Shown: positions 11,238 to 24,500 of the stretch, piece by piece | How the letters are laid out: every line of letters begins with the position of its first letter | How positions within the stretch are numbered: the stretch's first letter is position 1 | DNA from: Himantopus leucocephalus | Lineage: Eukaryota > Chordata > Aves > Charadriiformes > Recurvirostridae | Assembly: GCA_003993805.1 (NCBI GenBank) | Contig: RSEF01000001.1 | Coordinates: forward strand, 211,362,855-211,426,854 | Direction: 5' to 3' | DNA: 64,000 nucleotides | The notes under the pieces: generated by a model | Told to the model about the DNA's origin: nothing | The model's input: only the letters and a program-made list of their open reading frames with translations | Databases searched by the model: none | Program-made: the position numbers and the translations under genes

Positions 11238-13934
11238 CAACAGATATCTGTTTACATCAGAGCTAGCTGTCTAGACCCTATTAACCTCTCTAGAGATAGG
11301 TCCCTCCAAAGAACAACGTATCTGATCTACCTGGATCAGCTGCACCCTCCAACTGTCTGTTTCTCCCCACTGATGTAAAAGGAGCTCTGCTACCTGTCCA
11401 TATGCAGGTGTCACCTTTGTGGGTGTCTAAATTTAGGTGGGGTGTCTCTTCTGTCCCTGTTCCTAGCACACAGTGGTTTGTCAACCACCAGCTCAAGATC
11501 TAGAAGGTCAAAAAATACATTTCAAATCAACACCTCATTTGAAACAGAATATCCAACTTTCTAATTCCAAACGTATCTCAATAACCATTTGAAAATGTCC
11601 CATCCCAACCTCATCAGAGGCTGCTGCCACCCAACCTCTGCCCCTGCCTCACTCCTTGGCTCTTCCACCCTTCTCCAGGTGTCTTCTCCTCGCTTCCCCA
11701 TCCATGGGCTCCTGCAACTGTACCATCCCTAGCCATAACCATTCCTTCAGCTCACACTCCCCATTCTGCCCTTCTTGGGTGTTACCACCTCCCGCTACCC
11801 AGCCAGGTGCTTGAACCCAGCTATCACTAGCCTCTCCTACTGGTGGGCTACTGGGCACACTGGGCAGCCTCTCTGACTCACTGTGTCAGTGCGTGCCTGT
11901 CTCTGCGTGGGCACTGGGCCCTGCTACCCATCCCTTACAGGGGACCCAACTATGATACTGGAGGGCAAAACAGGACATTATAACATGAAAGCCCCAAAGA
12001 AGAAACCAAAACATATTTTTGCCACTGCTTTCTGTGGGACAGGGCTAGGCATGTCAAATGTGAGCTGTTTTAACTCCGTTTTCTTGGAATGTTGCCTTTC
12101 AGTCAATCCTATATTCCGGCTGTAAACCTATGACAACAGATCTGGAGAGATGACCGGAGTACATGCTCCTTCAGAGCACAGCGATGCCAGGAATCCCTCA
12201 GTCTTGAAGAGTTTATTTCATTTTCCATCTGATGGGGAGAGCACCACTTGCTCTTTTTGCGTAAATGGTGCTCAGAGGTAAGCAAGCCTTCCCTGACAGT
12301 GTGCAAGCCTTCCTCCCCCACGCTACCCCTCACCCCTGCCAAACTGGACGAACTGGATACCTTCCCAAGATACACCCCAACTTTTAAGGTGCCGTACTGC
12401 TGACATGGTCTAACTCACGTCTCCGTTCAGCTCCTCCGCGCACAATGACGCAAACTCTCATTGACTCCCAGGAGGATGGACATCATGCAGCAGAGCTGGA
12501 GGCAGCGGGCTTGTGTCGTCCCCACGGGAAAACCATTCAGTCTGTCAATCATGTCCATCTTCTATAGTCACAATTTCCACCAGGACCACAAGTGATTTAG
12601 GACACATTGTCAGAGGATGATGGGGTCTGGAAATTACTGTAGCAGCAGTGGTGGCCCACATATTGTCAGTATGCGTTTGGTGCCCTTGACTGGGAGAAGG
12701 TGGTTGGTTTCCATTCATGCAGGAGCCAACTGATTCAAACTTAAATAGGGAGATTGTGGGGAGCAAAGACAAGCTGCTCCACAGCATTCACCTCTTCTCC
12801 TACCAGGGACTTTGTCCTCGTCCTTGGAGACCCATGTCCACTGCACACAACCCCCCCCAAGAACAGGACTGCAGCGCCTGGATTTATGAGGCTGTGCACA
12901 TGATTCAGTCTCTGGACAGTCAAATATACAAAAACAATTTTTGGTCCCACAGCCTCAGTATTAACTTACTCAACTGAAGTGAAAAGAAATTGGGTCATAT
13001 TTTGAGGAGAATAGAATGTGTGTGTAAATAATAGCTCTCAAAATTCCATTTATTTTTTTAGCTTTCACTATATTTGATCTGTGATAGTCCAGCACCCAGA
13101 CTGACCTTTAAAACAAACAAGTAGATATACTCTTTCACCCAACACATAATTAAATTGTGGGAGTCAGTGACATGAGATGTTGTGGCGGTCAATGGTTTAG
13201 ACAAGTTCATAGAGGACAGACCTACTGAGACCTGCTGAAAGTAATGTTCTGGATGTAACTTCCAGGCCAGGAAGATCTCAGACTGCCAACTGTGAGAAGA
13301 TTTATATCTTTCTTTGAACTCCTGTTACTGACCAGATTGAGCCCAGAATGAGCTGGGTGGACTTTTGCTGTAGCTGCAAAAGGCAGTTCTTCCGTCTGTG
13401 CATGGCCTCTCTGCTGTGAACATAAAGCTTTTTTTCTCCAGTGCACCTTACGCTGTAGAGCCACAATTTAAGGTCAGGCGTTGCTTGTTCTGAAGGGGTA
13501 TTTGTTTGCTTGGGTTTTGGTTGGTTTTGTTTTGAAGAGTGATGCGGTTAAATAAAAAGAGGCGCAGGCTGGACTCTTGCATTATTCATCAGAGTTAGGC
13601 AATCCCAAACAAAAGCCAGGTTGGCATTAGTGGGAGTTTCATGTATTACTCGTTCCTCAAGGAGATCTGCTCCAACAGTGCAAATTGGTAGCCTCAACAC
13701 CAGGAGTCCATGTCTCTGTCTCCGACTTTCCCAGGGTATGACGACACGGGAGTCACTCGTGGCTGCTGCAGCCACCGTCCAGCGTGCATCCACCTCCCCC
13801 GTGGGCTCAAAGCGGGGATGCAGGACTTGCGAGGCAGCTAACCTCTGCATGGCATCAAAGCCTGTGCCTGGTTGCAAGAAAAACAAGAGGAAGGTGATAT
13901 GGATGAATGAAATCTGAATAGGAAACGGGATACA
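11238..13934. other. non-coding stretch with one weak minus-strand ORF
   Basis: Nothing certain. A minus-strand open frame of 112 codons at 13,886-13,548 starts just after a pyrimidine-rich stretch ending in CAACCAG; it lies downstream (on the minus strand) of the candidate exon at 14,234-13,935 and is discussed in the findings. I could not assign any other part. Confidence 0.35.
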
Positions 13935-14234
13935 TTAGGTTGGATTTTCTCTTCGCATATAGTGGTACACAGCAAGACCTGCAGCGACATAGAGTGGCAG
14001 GAGATAGCCCAGTAGAGAGCCCGTGGAGCCAGTGGAGATGTGCTCAGCTATTCCTGCTGGTGCGGTGATGTGTGATGCACCCTGGGGCTGACTCATCCTC
14101 ATGCTACTTTGGTGGATCCCCTTTGTTGTCAGGGCAGCAGCATCAGCACAAAACAAGGAATCACACAGCAGTGATTTCGGATGCCAGGGAGCGGCGTTTC
14201 CACTAGAATCGGCATCTGTTTGCCATGGTCTTTG
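13935..14234 (-). CDS. candidate terminal coding exon with C-terminal membrane helix (unassigned)
   Basis: On the minus strand a good 3' splice site (pyrimidine-rich, ending TTCTTCACAG) lies immediately before 14,234. Reading from the first exon base in phase 0 gives 99 residues and a TAA at 13,937-13,935. The last about 30 residues are GSLLGYLLPLYVAAGLAVYH followed by YMRRENPT: a roughly 20-residue hydrophobic helix with a short basic tail, as in tail-anchored or single-pass proteins. The N-terminal about 65 residues are polar and unstructured-looking. I do not recognise the protein, no partner exon was found upstream (14.3-40 kb on this strand), and no AATAAA was confirmed downstream. It could be a chance open frame. 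Confidence 0.3.
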   Translation of the reverse strand, partial: QRPWQTDADSSGNAAPWHPKSLLCDSLFCADAAALTTKGIHQSSMRMSQPQGASHITAPAGIAEHISTGSTGSLLGYLLPLYVAAGLAVYHYMRRENPT

Positions 14235-15362
14235 CTGTGAAGAACACATAAGGTTATGGCATGAATTGAACTTTTAAACCCAGGCCGTTCAAGTGGGTTT
14301 GAAATTAGGACCTTCTTTACTTAATTAAAAATGAAAGGCTCTTTAGAGCATTAAGCTACCCTTTGATACAGTTAAAATTGTAAGAAGGGAGACAAGCCAG
14401 AATCTTAGCTCGGGTTTGGAAATGTAGTTGTTTCACCTCAGTGGAGCACAAGTTGTTTACAAAATTCATGTTTACAATAGGAACAAAGCGCCCTCAGATA
14501 AAGCGAGAAACCCCCGTTTACCTGTGGGGAGAACTGGTAACAGGATGCCTGGGTTAAAATCCCTAGTTCAGCAGGGCATACCAAAATGAATTATTTTGTG
14601 CTGCTTTCTGTTGATTTAAAATGAGATGACACGGAGACAGATTAGCTAAAACCACAGACATTATAAATTGCAATTCAGCCTCAAAAGCTGAAATGCTTTG
14701 ATCTGTGACTCAGTTGGGGCCAAACTGAAGAGCGTTTAAAGAGGGGGAAACACGTACAAGGGAAAAAGAGCTTGGGCATAAACAACATTTTCTCAAATTA
14801 CAGTAGCTGACCTGAATAAGTCTTCACCATTAGTTTGATCGGAGTTTAATCATGTCCACCAGGAAAGGTGCATAGCAGCATCTGCACATGGAATTTCTCA
14901 TAAAACAAAACATGGCAGTCTCTAGTATGTTCATTAGCCACAAGCCTAGAAAGCATTTCTTCTTTGCTGCCCAGTTTGGGGCTCGTATTTGGTCTGGCCT
15001 TTCTGTAAGAAGTGTGGTAAGAAATTTTGGAGCTGATACATAAGCAATTGGTTTTATTTATTTTTTTTTAAATAGAATCAAAAAAATCTAGGATTTGGCA
15101 GCTTTGAAAGTCAGGAAGGGTTAAAAATATCCTTAAAGTTATGTACATGAGTCGGTGTGTGCTGAAGCAAGAGAAAAACTGTCCTGCTCTTTAGTGAAAA
15201 AGATTCTCTGTCTCCTTCACCCTCCCTTCGGAAAGGTTTCTGCTCCAGCCAGTGCTTCCCACTCTACCTGGTGGGTTGTGGGGCAAAAACCTGGCTCATT
15301 TTTTCAACAACGTGATCTTCTCTCACTGCTCTTCATGCAGTCTGGCAGTCTTTTGCAGTTTC
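14235..15362. other. non-coding, would be intron if the minus-strand exon is real
   Basis: AT-rich sequence with no recognised repeat or exon. A short T/A-rich tract sits at 15,055-15,090. Confidence 0.35.
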
Positions 15363-15589
15363 TGCGTCCAGCACTGGGGCCCCCAACATAAGAAGGACAT
15401 GGACCTGTTGGAGGGGGTCCANNNNNNNNNNNNNNNNNNNNNNNNNNNNNNNNNNNNNNNNNNNNNNNNNNNNNNNNNNNNNNNNNNNNNNNNNNNNNNN
15501 NNNNNNNNNNNNNNNNNNNNNAGGGGGGTTGGAACTAGATGATCTTCAAGGTCCCTTCCAACCCGAACCATTCTATAATTCTATGATTT
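15363..15589 (+). mobile_element. CR1 fragment interrupted by a 100-N gap
   Basis: The left part (about 15,363-15,421) is the ORF2 C-terminal/3' region, CTGCGTCCAGCACTGGGGCC through AAGGACATGGACCTGTTGGA. The right part (15,522-15,589) is the 3' terminus with GGTTGGAACTAGATGATCTT and a terminal ATTCTATAATTCTATGATTT. The left block is nearly identical to 38,995-39,045 of the later CR1, so the two belong to the same subfamily. The gap very likely hides the middle of the same element. Confidence 0.9.
15422..15521. other. assembly gap, 100 N
   Basis: One hundred consecutive Ns, the conventional length for a gap of unknown size, inside a CR1 copy. Confidence 0.99.
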
Positions 15590-17827
15590 ATCTTTTAAAA
15601 CAATGTTTTATTTTCACCTTTTGAGCAGACCTCCTTTGTGCTCCTGATTGCGTTGACAAGTGTTTCACAATTCCTGCTTTTGCCAGTGTGAAAGGTCGTG
15701 TCACAGGGGGGAAGGTTTCCAGCTAGGGACCAAGCCTGGCCACCCACACAAGCCAGGCTGAAGCACAGAGGTGGCCTCCAGGCAGCTGGAAGTGCCACCA
15801 GGCAGCAGATCAGGCACTGGAGCAGGGGCTGTGCTGGAGGACAGCCCCCATCTTTGCCATCTGCCTGAGCAAGCCAGCTCAGGGCCCTGCTGCATCCCAA
15901 CATCGGAGGGCATCCAACGAGGGCATCCATCTGGAGCATGGCAGAGAAGAGCTAACAGATTTGTTTTGCTGGGAGTTTGGCACAGGTAGTTTAAAGCCAG
16001 AGGATTTTCCTACTTCCCAGTGTGTAAACAAAATGCATCTCTAGTCCTTCTCCCGTTGGCCGTGTTACTGCCTAGCAAGCATTAGCACAGCCATGTGAAG
16101 AACCCCTTCAGTTCCATCAGTGCTCCTCTTTCTTTTATTGGAGGTGCGGTCATACCTGTATTTGTTTGTGCTGCTTTTAAGAGGCTTACCAGCACAGGGT
16201 TGTAAACACTGCCTTTCATCCCAAGAAATGTCCTTCCAGAGGAGAACAGAGCCCTGGACTTGCTGGGATTATCCTGGGCTCGAGGCAGGAGGCTTTTGGC
16301 TGACATTGGGTGATCCAACGGTCTAGTCCCGTGTCTGCCATAGCACCGACTGATGTGCTGTAAATCACTTGGTTGTTCTGCCTCAGCATCCCTTTGGCAA
16401 AAAATCAGCAGTCATATATCCCAGGATAATTAAACTGTTTAATGAGACAGCAGCCCTTGTCTTGCTCTTCTTTCTTTAATTGCTCCTACTGAAGACAGAC
16501 CTGTCTCCAGAGTAGGACGAGCAGGACTTGATGCAGTATTTGCACAGACCTCTGGTATGAAACACTTCTAGGAAAGTGTTTGGGTGGGAGAGTCAAGACG
16601 ACTTAGCTTCAAAAAGGCTCAATTTGGAGAGGTCGATAACCTAAATTTAGATATTGATTCAGCATATTGCCGAACCAAATGCTGCTCTTTTGTGTGCAAC
16701 TCCACTGTTACTACTCATGTGCTTAAAATTAAGCATATGCTTAAATACTTTGCCAGATGATGTCTTCCGAGCTCCATTAGCGCTGTATGTTTTTGCTCTA
16801 AATTCACTGTAATTGTTTCTCATTGAATAGATGCTCACTGAATAAGATATAAAAAGAGCATGGGAACAAAGGGGCCCTCAATCTGAGACTTTGATCCACA
16901 TATTATTCAAATACATAATGACTGCTTTGATTTATGGATTTATAATTCTATTGAGGCATTCCGGAGATTACCCAAAACATTCCAGCTCCAGTCAATGCTG
17001 GAGGGTGTTACCAGAGCCCCTGCCTGGAATTAGAAGGATAAAATTTAGTTGCCTGTTTGCTGCTGAGATTACATCACAGATTGCAGGATAAGAGCAAGCT
17101 GCATGGCAATGCACTCACTTTGGTGCTAATTGCAAAGGGTTTTTTTTCCCTGTGACCTAAGAAAAGCATCTGAAAGTACAGACTCTCTTCTACCCGCAGT
17201 ATATAGAATTTTGGCAGTATAACAAGACAGCAGACTACATAGGGGGTGTGTTGAAAGAAGGAGCAGATGGTAGATTGCTAGCACAAGGGTTTAGCAATGC
17301 ATTTAGAAAACAGATTATTTTGGAAGATGAGAAATTATGAAGTATGATTAGCCCCCTTCCCTCTACTCCCACTCCCCTCCCCAAACACATCCCCACAAAA
17401 TGTTAGTTTGGCCGTGCACCATAGGAATGACTCAGCTCCGATACTCAGTAAGACTTTTGCAAGAATTCAAATAGGTGACAGCTGTGAAGAAAATATGTCC
17501 TGCTTTTCATTTGCATCAATACCCGTTCAATTTTTTAAATTCATTTCACCTTAGACAGCAGACCCACTCTGTCGCTAACAGAGGGTCACTAGTGAATGGA
17601 CCTGGCCTGCAGGAGGGACCATTCCCAGACGAGGGGGACTCCTCACCCGGCTCAGGACCTGCTCTTGCTGTTGTCTGCTCCCCACCTACCATCACTTTGT
17701 GTTTCTCAGTCAGTGGGAACTCAGATCTAGGATGAGGACTTCCCTCCATACCTCCCTGGCTGTAAAATTTCCTTTCTCCCATTCATTACCTATTGGTTAT
17801 GTTGACAGATTTAGGTGTGGGACAGAG
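15590..17827. other. non-coding stretch, nothing recognised
   Basis: No exon with supporting splice signals. The 16-bp perfect palindrome TTAAGCATATGCTTAA lies at 16,729-16,744. The segment 16,430-16,860 is AT-rich with several TAAT/ATTA cores; conservation across birds would be needed to call an enhancer. Confidence 0.4.
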
Positions 17828-18510
17828 TGTGATGGTTCAGCTGTGTGAGCAAGCAGGAAGAGTTAGACGCCATTAAGTGCTGAATCTCTTAATGTGATCC
17901 ACGTAGTCTGGCTTCTGGGAGAGAAAGAACAACATCAGAAATGGGGGCGACCTGTACTGGTAGACACTCAGGAGCCTTCCGGTTACATAAGGAGCCCTCT
18001 CTTTCTTTAAAGGCAGTCTTATCACGGGGAGAGGATAGATGAAGAGCTTTGTACTGTGAATGGGTGGCACCCCTGGCAATATAAGAAGAAACAGTTTGGG
18101 GTTTCTGCCCACTGCTGGGACTCTGGAAGCGGGACTCGGGGGTTAGCCAGAGGCCAGCTTGGGGAGNACTCTGGAAGCGGGGCTCGGGGGTTAGCCAGAG
18201 GCCAGCTTGGGGAGTGACGGTGTTAACATTTCCCTCCACTTGGCCATAGTGACAAAAAGGGATTTAAGAAGGACATAAAAGGGGCTGCAGAATAATAAGC
18301 GGAAAGCCCTTCGGTGTGAGACGAGAACCAGGAGCTGGGCAGGAAATACGAGTGCGTTCCTGGTATGGTGCTAGGAGGTTGCTCTTGTTACCCACTGCTC
18401 TGCTTGACAGCTGCATCTCCTCAGTGGCTGCCGTCATCGGTGCAGGAACAGGGACCCAGTATGAACATCAGCAGGGGAGTCCGGTGTCTTCAGTCCCGGT
18501 GGCATTTTGA
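17828..18510 (+). mobile_element. possible solo LTR-like segment (low confidence)
   Basis: It starts TGTGATGGTTCAGC, which resembles the TGTGRTGGTT opening common in avian ERVL-type LTRs. It is more GC-rich than its flanks and contains TATA-like ACATAAAAGG at about 18,274 and AATAAT at about 18,291. No matching CA terminus with target-site duplication was found, and no retroviral coding sequence lies nearby. The false duplication at 18,120-18,214 lies inside it. Confidence 0.2.
18120..18214. repeat. direct duplication of 47 bp around single N (18167), likely assembly artefact
   Basis: Bases 18,120-18,166 recur at 18,168-18,214 (offset 48) with one visible mismatch (A at 18,134 versus G at 18,182). 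The copies abut the N exactly. Confidence 0.9.
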
Positions 18511-21500
18511 AATTACGTAATGGCACACCACAGCGACAATACAGATCCTGGACAAGAGTTTAATTTTGGTCCCTTCCAGTTCATCCTCTCAGGATCTCAA
18601 ATTCTCGGGACAAAAGGGTAAGATTCACTTAGAAACCTAGTTCCTTTTGGATGTTTCAATTCATGTCATCCTAAATAAAAGGTCTAAAATAAATCGGGTG
18701 CAGTGAATTCTGAAGGTGCCTGTTTCTTCCAACAATTATACAAAGACCCCAGAGTAAATAGCTTAGATATAGATTATTACTCTGTAGACATTTAAGTTGG
18801 GTGAGATAAATGCCACCCAAAGATGCTGGTTAACTACAAGAAATGTTCTGTTGGTAGAAAAATCAGCCACCTGCAATCCAAGAAATAAATTTAGTGTGTT
18901 ATCTGTGCATGAGAATAGTATTGAACACAGCTGTCATTCAGCAATACACCATGAGTTACGGCCATGAGGGAGAGGAGGATGCTGCACTGATCACTGAGAG
19001 GAGATTCTCTTTGGAGATGAAAATGTCTACTTCAGCATGAAATGACACTGGGTTTAGTGAGTCACTTCCCCAGGTGCACCATCAGATCAGTTCATATCAC
19101 TTCACAACTTAAATGAATTCTTCAGTGCAGTGACATTGGACCTGGTCACTCCTGGTAGTGTCAGTCTGCCTGGAGATGATGGAACTGAGGAGGCAGCTGG
19201 GAATTTTCTGGTCATCAAAGCAGCTATGTCTCAGTGATTACTAGCAGCTGAGTGTTCGGATCTCATTTTTGAGTTGGGAGTGGAGTATAGGAAACTAGAT
19301 CTTACTTCATGCATCAACCACTACCTCAGCATTTCAGAGAGGAGACACATCCCTCCAGAAACCACCTGTTTTCCATTCATGCTAAGGCTGTGTGCTTTTC
19401 GCTATCCAGAATCCCAGCAGAAGTTTATTCTGGTTTTAGATAGACTGGTAAGTCTGGATGGTCTTGATCTCACAGCAAACCAGGTGCCTATAAGCAGGAA
19501 GGAATTGCTTTTTTGTGGATAAGGCTGACCTGGTGGCAGAACAAACTCACAAGGTAACATAGCTCTCATCTTCTCTTGTCGCGCATGGACTATAGGTACT
19601 CTGTAGATGCTGGAAGAACAGAATTTATCTTGTATCTGTGTCACCTGTGGTGGATGAAAGCTGGTGGAGAACTATCAAGTCCTCGACTTAGAGGTGGTCA
19701 ACAGTGCTTTTGAAGAAGGCAGACTGATTTTGCTTTGAAGGGATCCATAAAGTGTTTTTTGCTCAAGAAGTCATTGCTGAATACTGGTAATCCTGGTTAC
19801 TCTCAGCTACAGCATTTTCACTTGGGATCAGATTGTGGAGAGGCAGCTCTCACAGGAGCCAAGTGCCTTTGCTCTCCTTCACCCTCCTCAGTCTCACTAT
19901 AGCCCTGTCTAAAATGTAGAGTTGGCTTAGAAACCTCCCTTAGGAGACTTGTGATCACCAGGGACATACTGCCATTGGGCTGACTGCTGGTTTCAAATTT
20001 TCCAAATGAGCTTTTCCCCTCTCCGCCCCCCCCCCCAAAATGCTGATCTGACACAAAGAAAACATACTTTGGGAATGGGATGATTTTGACAATACTCTGA
20101 CAGAAACCGGGCAAGTTTCCAGTGCAGCCCCACTTGCCAGGTGGGTTTCCAAACCCTCCTCGTTTCTTGTCAGCTCACGCACAGCACCCCTGGCAAGCTG
20201 CCCTGCTGAATCCCAGGCACAAGGCTCGTTGGTACAGCAAGTTCCCAGAGCTTCCCGCTACTGCATCAAAAGAGCCCAGCCAAGGTGACCGATCGCAGGG
20301 CTGCAATACTAAGAAAGCCATCCTCCCGCGGTCTTTTCTCTGGGAGTCCTGGGAATGCTTGTAAATGGTTGACACACAAAATACCATCTTAAAGTTTTCT
20401 CAGATGACTTTTGGAACTTTGCCATTTCAAATTTTTATTTGCTTTTGGAGTAAATTTTTTTTTTGTCCCATCTGTGGAACTGGGCACGTAAAAAAATGTA
20501 GATCCATCTGTTCAAGTTACCGATTACCTCTGACTCCACCAACAGGGAGGTGTTGCTGCACTGCTTGCAAATGTTTCTGGGAGCAGACGTGACCTGTCCT
20601 CAGCAGCTTCATTCTTTCTCCCTGGGAGATGTCCACAAATGGTCCTGCTCCCCACACATCCTCCCCAAGGGCTCTCAACTGTGGGACACCACAAGGTGTT
20701 AATCCTGTCAACCTCTCTTGTTCCTTGTGGCCATGGGGAAAGGCTATTCAGTAAGATGCAGCTCTCTTTTCTTTTTATCGGGTCTACGATGGTCAGAGGC
20801 ACGTCACTGTTTCCTCTGGGCTGGAGGACACAGGTCAGCCTCTACATGAGACTGGTGCACCACCAAGGACAACCCCACCAAAGGGAACCTCACACATGTG
20901 AGATGAGTGTGATTATGGCAGCCTGGAGACCTGGTGAAAGCCACACCAGCTCTTTTGACTACAGGATTACACGTGCCTGTAATTCAGGGAAAATCCACAA
21001 TTCAGAATTGATTTTAGATTCCCGGCTTACTCCTTGTTGGTTTGATTACAGCAGTGACACAGCCAGCTTTGCAGTGCCTAGGACTGCCCAGCAGGCTGTG
21101 AAAAGGGGCAGCCCACCTTTTCCATCCTTTTCTCACCTGGCAATCAGGTGGCTGCATTGCCCCAGTGCATTGGGCGGATGCTGCTGTCAGAGCCCTGCGA
21201 GAGCCTGGCTCTGCTGCCCTGCAGCATCCCGCTAACTGAGCACGTGAAACCCGCTGGTTCCCAAGGGCAATTTGAGAAAACCCAAATTAAAAGAAAAAAA
21301 AAATAAAATCAAATCTGTTGTGTCTTAAGCCACTCTGAGGTTTTTTTGTGTTGAGGGAGGGGTGGTCCTTGGGGATTTCATATGCTGCAGTGCCAAGCAC
21401 GGCCAGAGAGCAGCCCGGAGCCCCTCACTGGGACAGGGCTGGGCTGGCAGCTGATCGAAAGCACTTGGTTCACTCTTTAAAGAAGGACTTGAAAGGCTCC

Positions 21501-24500
21501 ACCATGGGGGAAGAAAAACACAAGAGCAGTGCTATGAGGAGCTGGCTGAAGGCACAGAGACAGGCTGCAAGCTGGGCTTTAGCAGCTGAAGCCTATTAAA
21601 AGGACAGATCAATCAATAGCCCTTTTAATGGGAGGGAAAGATCAATCTTTACTCTTTCCCTGCGACGCTTACTGCTATCTCTGCTCTCCTGTATTCACTT
21701 CTCATAGCCAGGCAAATTGGGAAGAGCTGGACTGTGGGAGGCTGGATTTGGCCCAGAAAGCTTGCACTGGAGCAGCATCCTGCTGGGCCGTGCTGGCTGT
21801 GGTAGCGGTCCCCACTCCATCCCGGTCCGGCCACCTGCCCCTCACACAGGACTTGGGGCTGTGCAACGACCACGTTGCTCCGACTAGGGAGGCGGGAAGT
21901 TAGCGACAGTCATACTGGTAAAAAGTCATACTGTTAAACAACAGGGTCAGGTACAACACCTGGGTTTGATCAGACCCAAGTGAGAGAGAGACATCCTTCT
22001 GACGTAACAGTGGCTGAGGAGGTCACTCGCCTGTTTCCCACAGTGAGCAATGCTGGAAGCTTCACAAGATGGGTCCAGAACCACTTCAGTAAGCAGATGT
22101 GGCCTCTCCAAATTGGAAATTAGCTTCAACCCTGCTGTGTTGCTTCAGAAATGTTCCTATCAGCATTTTGCAAGGATCCTGTACTTGTCCACAGGCAAGC
22201 AGAAAGCCTGTGAGTCTCAAGAGACTGGCCTTCAGCAGTGGGCCATCCTCTGCCTATTTAATTCGGAAAGCTCCAAAAGCACAGGCCAGCGTGCCCGCCT
22301 GCTCGCACAGCCCCCACAGAAACGTGCAGTGCAGTGCTCTAGACATGATTTTTATTCAGAGTCATGAAAATAGTCCACCCAGTCAGACAGGCACAGCTTT
22401 GTATTGTTAGGAGCTGGTTCCACTGGGGAATTTTTGAATTCAGATTGCCCAACTCTAGCTCGGCAGGGCTGGGTGCCAAGGTATTTGGGCACAAAATGGT
22501 CAAGTGAGGTTTCATTCTTTTTTTGTAGGCAGACAATATTTTTATGCCCCGTCATGGCTGGGCAATCAAAACAGCAATTAGGTTGCATCAGCAGATGTGC
22601 TTGCTTTTAGTGACTGTCGGTCTCAACAGCGCACAAGCTATATTCTGTTTGGTACAAAGATCTTTTCATTTCCAAATATAACTTGGACTTTTAAAGTGCT
22701 TCGTCAACCATCTGAAAAGCTGAACAGGGGTGGCATTCGCTTTTAGCGCTCTCAGCCCGGAAAACTGCAGATGTTTATCTTTAGCACTCCTGTGAGGTGA
22801 GCAGAAAATGGAGACCTTGCATCTGCTCGGCCAAGGCAGGCAGAGCACAGCCTGTGCCATCGTTTGCAGTCCTAGATAGGAACAACAGAGCAGATTTTGT
22901 TTTCATGTCAGCACAAAACCAGCCCAGCTCCCCAGGTCTGTGAGACCACTGGGAGCCATGGCCGGCACAGCTCCACATCGATACTCTCTGCCCTGGTATG
23001 GCCTGGCCCAAAGTTAAGAGCTGTCCCGAGAGTCACGTAATGTCCCTCTGTGATCAGGGACGATGATGGTGCTGCAGGAGGAGTAATCAGCCATGAGGCC
23101 CTGAGGTCAACAGAGAGAAATGGTGACTCACGTGGTCCTGAGCATCTTAAACAGAAGAGACAAACCATCTGCTGAGGGCTCCTGACAAGCAACCAAAATG
23201 TGGCACTTCACTTTTAGACGACCAAAGCCAGGCGACGTGAATCCTACCCTCTACCTACACATAGCATCTGCACCCATAGTTTCCCAGACATCCTGCATTC
23301 CCAAATCCACTAAGCAGCAACGAAACTTGCTGGTACCTGTCACTTCGGAAAGTCAGGTCTCAGCCATGCCTCAAGCTTCACAGGAATTTTTGCAGGTTGG
23401 AGCAACTAGGGGATTAGGTACAATAATACACATGAATTTCACTCAAATTAGGCAAGATGCAGCAAGGTAGAGATTTAGGAGAGAGATTTGTCTCCCACCG
23501 GCTCAGGTCATCGTGGGCGCAATCACGTGCCCATCCTGGCACCAGGGTAGGGCAGGAACAGCCACCCAGCGGCATGGGCACCTTGGGTTACAGCACACCA
23601 CCCTGGAAAGATGCTGCAAGGAGACAGTGCGGGGAAGCACGTGAGAAAATGGGACTCCATTTTCATTTGAAAGTCTTTGGTATTAATAGATTATGAATAG
23701 AGTTTAGCAGACTATTACACACGGCAAGAACACAACCTGGTCATCTTCAGGTTGTCTCCAGGCTGCCTGCAAGGAAAATAGTTTCAGCTCTCCGTGTTAG
23801 GTGGGGTTGTTTTATTTTACAAACTACCACTTCTAATAATGTTTGGAGTTAAGATAAACTCCTTATTTTTCTATATTGCTCTTGCTTCTGTTATACTCAC
23901 TTTGCTCTTCCCCCCCCCGCTTCAGTCTGCATGTGGGGATGATCAGCTTGTAGGAAGTAAATAATTTACTGGACGCTACTGGAACCGACTCAAAAATTAA
24001 TTCCACATCTAGGGTCTGAATCAAAGCAAGTGAAGGTCACCTGAATGTTTTTTACTGACTTCAGAAGAATGCAAGATACTTTGTGCATGTAAGAAAAAAA
24101 AAAAAAAGAAAAAAAAAGAAAAGAGAAGAGAAGAGAAGCAAATTCTCAGCCTTCCAGCTTTGGCCCTGGCCCATCAGTTAGTCACCACGTGTTTCAGTGG
24201 CCGAAGCACCAGCTTCGTGGTGAACGTGGGATGAGCTGGAGAAAGGGTTCATGAGTGCTGAGCAGGCAGGGACTTCTCCACATAAAGTTATGAGGGCCCT
24301 GAGCTAGGGCTGATGGAGTGGCTGTGATGGATGAGCCCAGCACTGAGAGCCAAGGGGTTCCCTGGGGCTTTCTTGCCAATGTGTCCCTTGCGGGCAGATT
24401 TCATGAGACGCAATTTAAAAGATATCAAGCTCTTTCCTAACTTCATTTGTCTGTATAAATAACTACTGCAGTTGACAAAGGGCTGTTCCGGGATCACGAA

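Noticed and set aside
20639..21235. 198-codon plus-strand open frame
   Set aside because: No domain, no splice or promoter context, and no recognisable family; consistent with chance.
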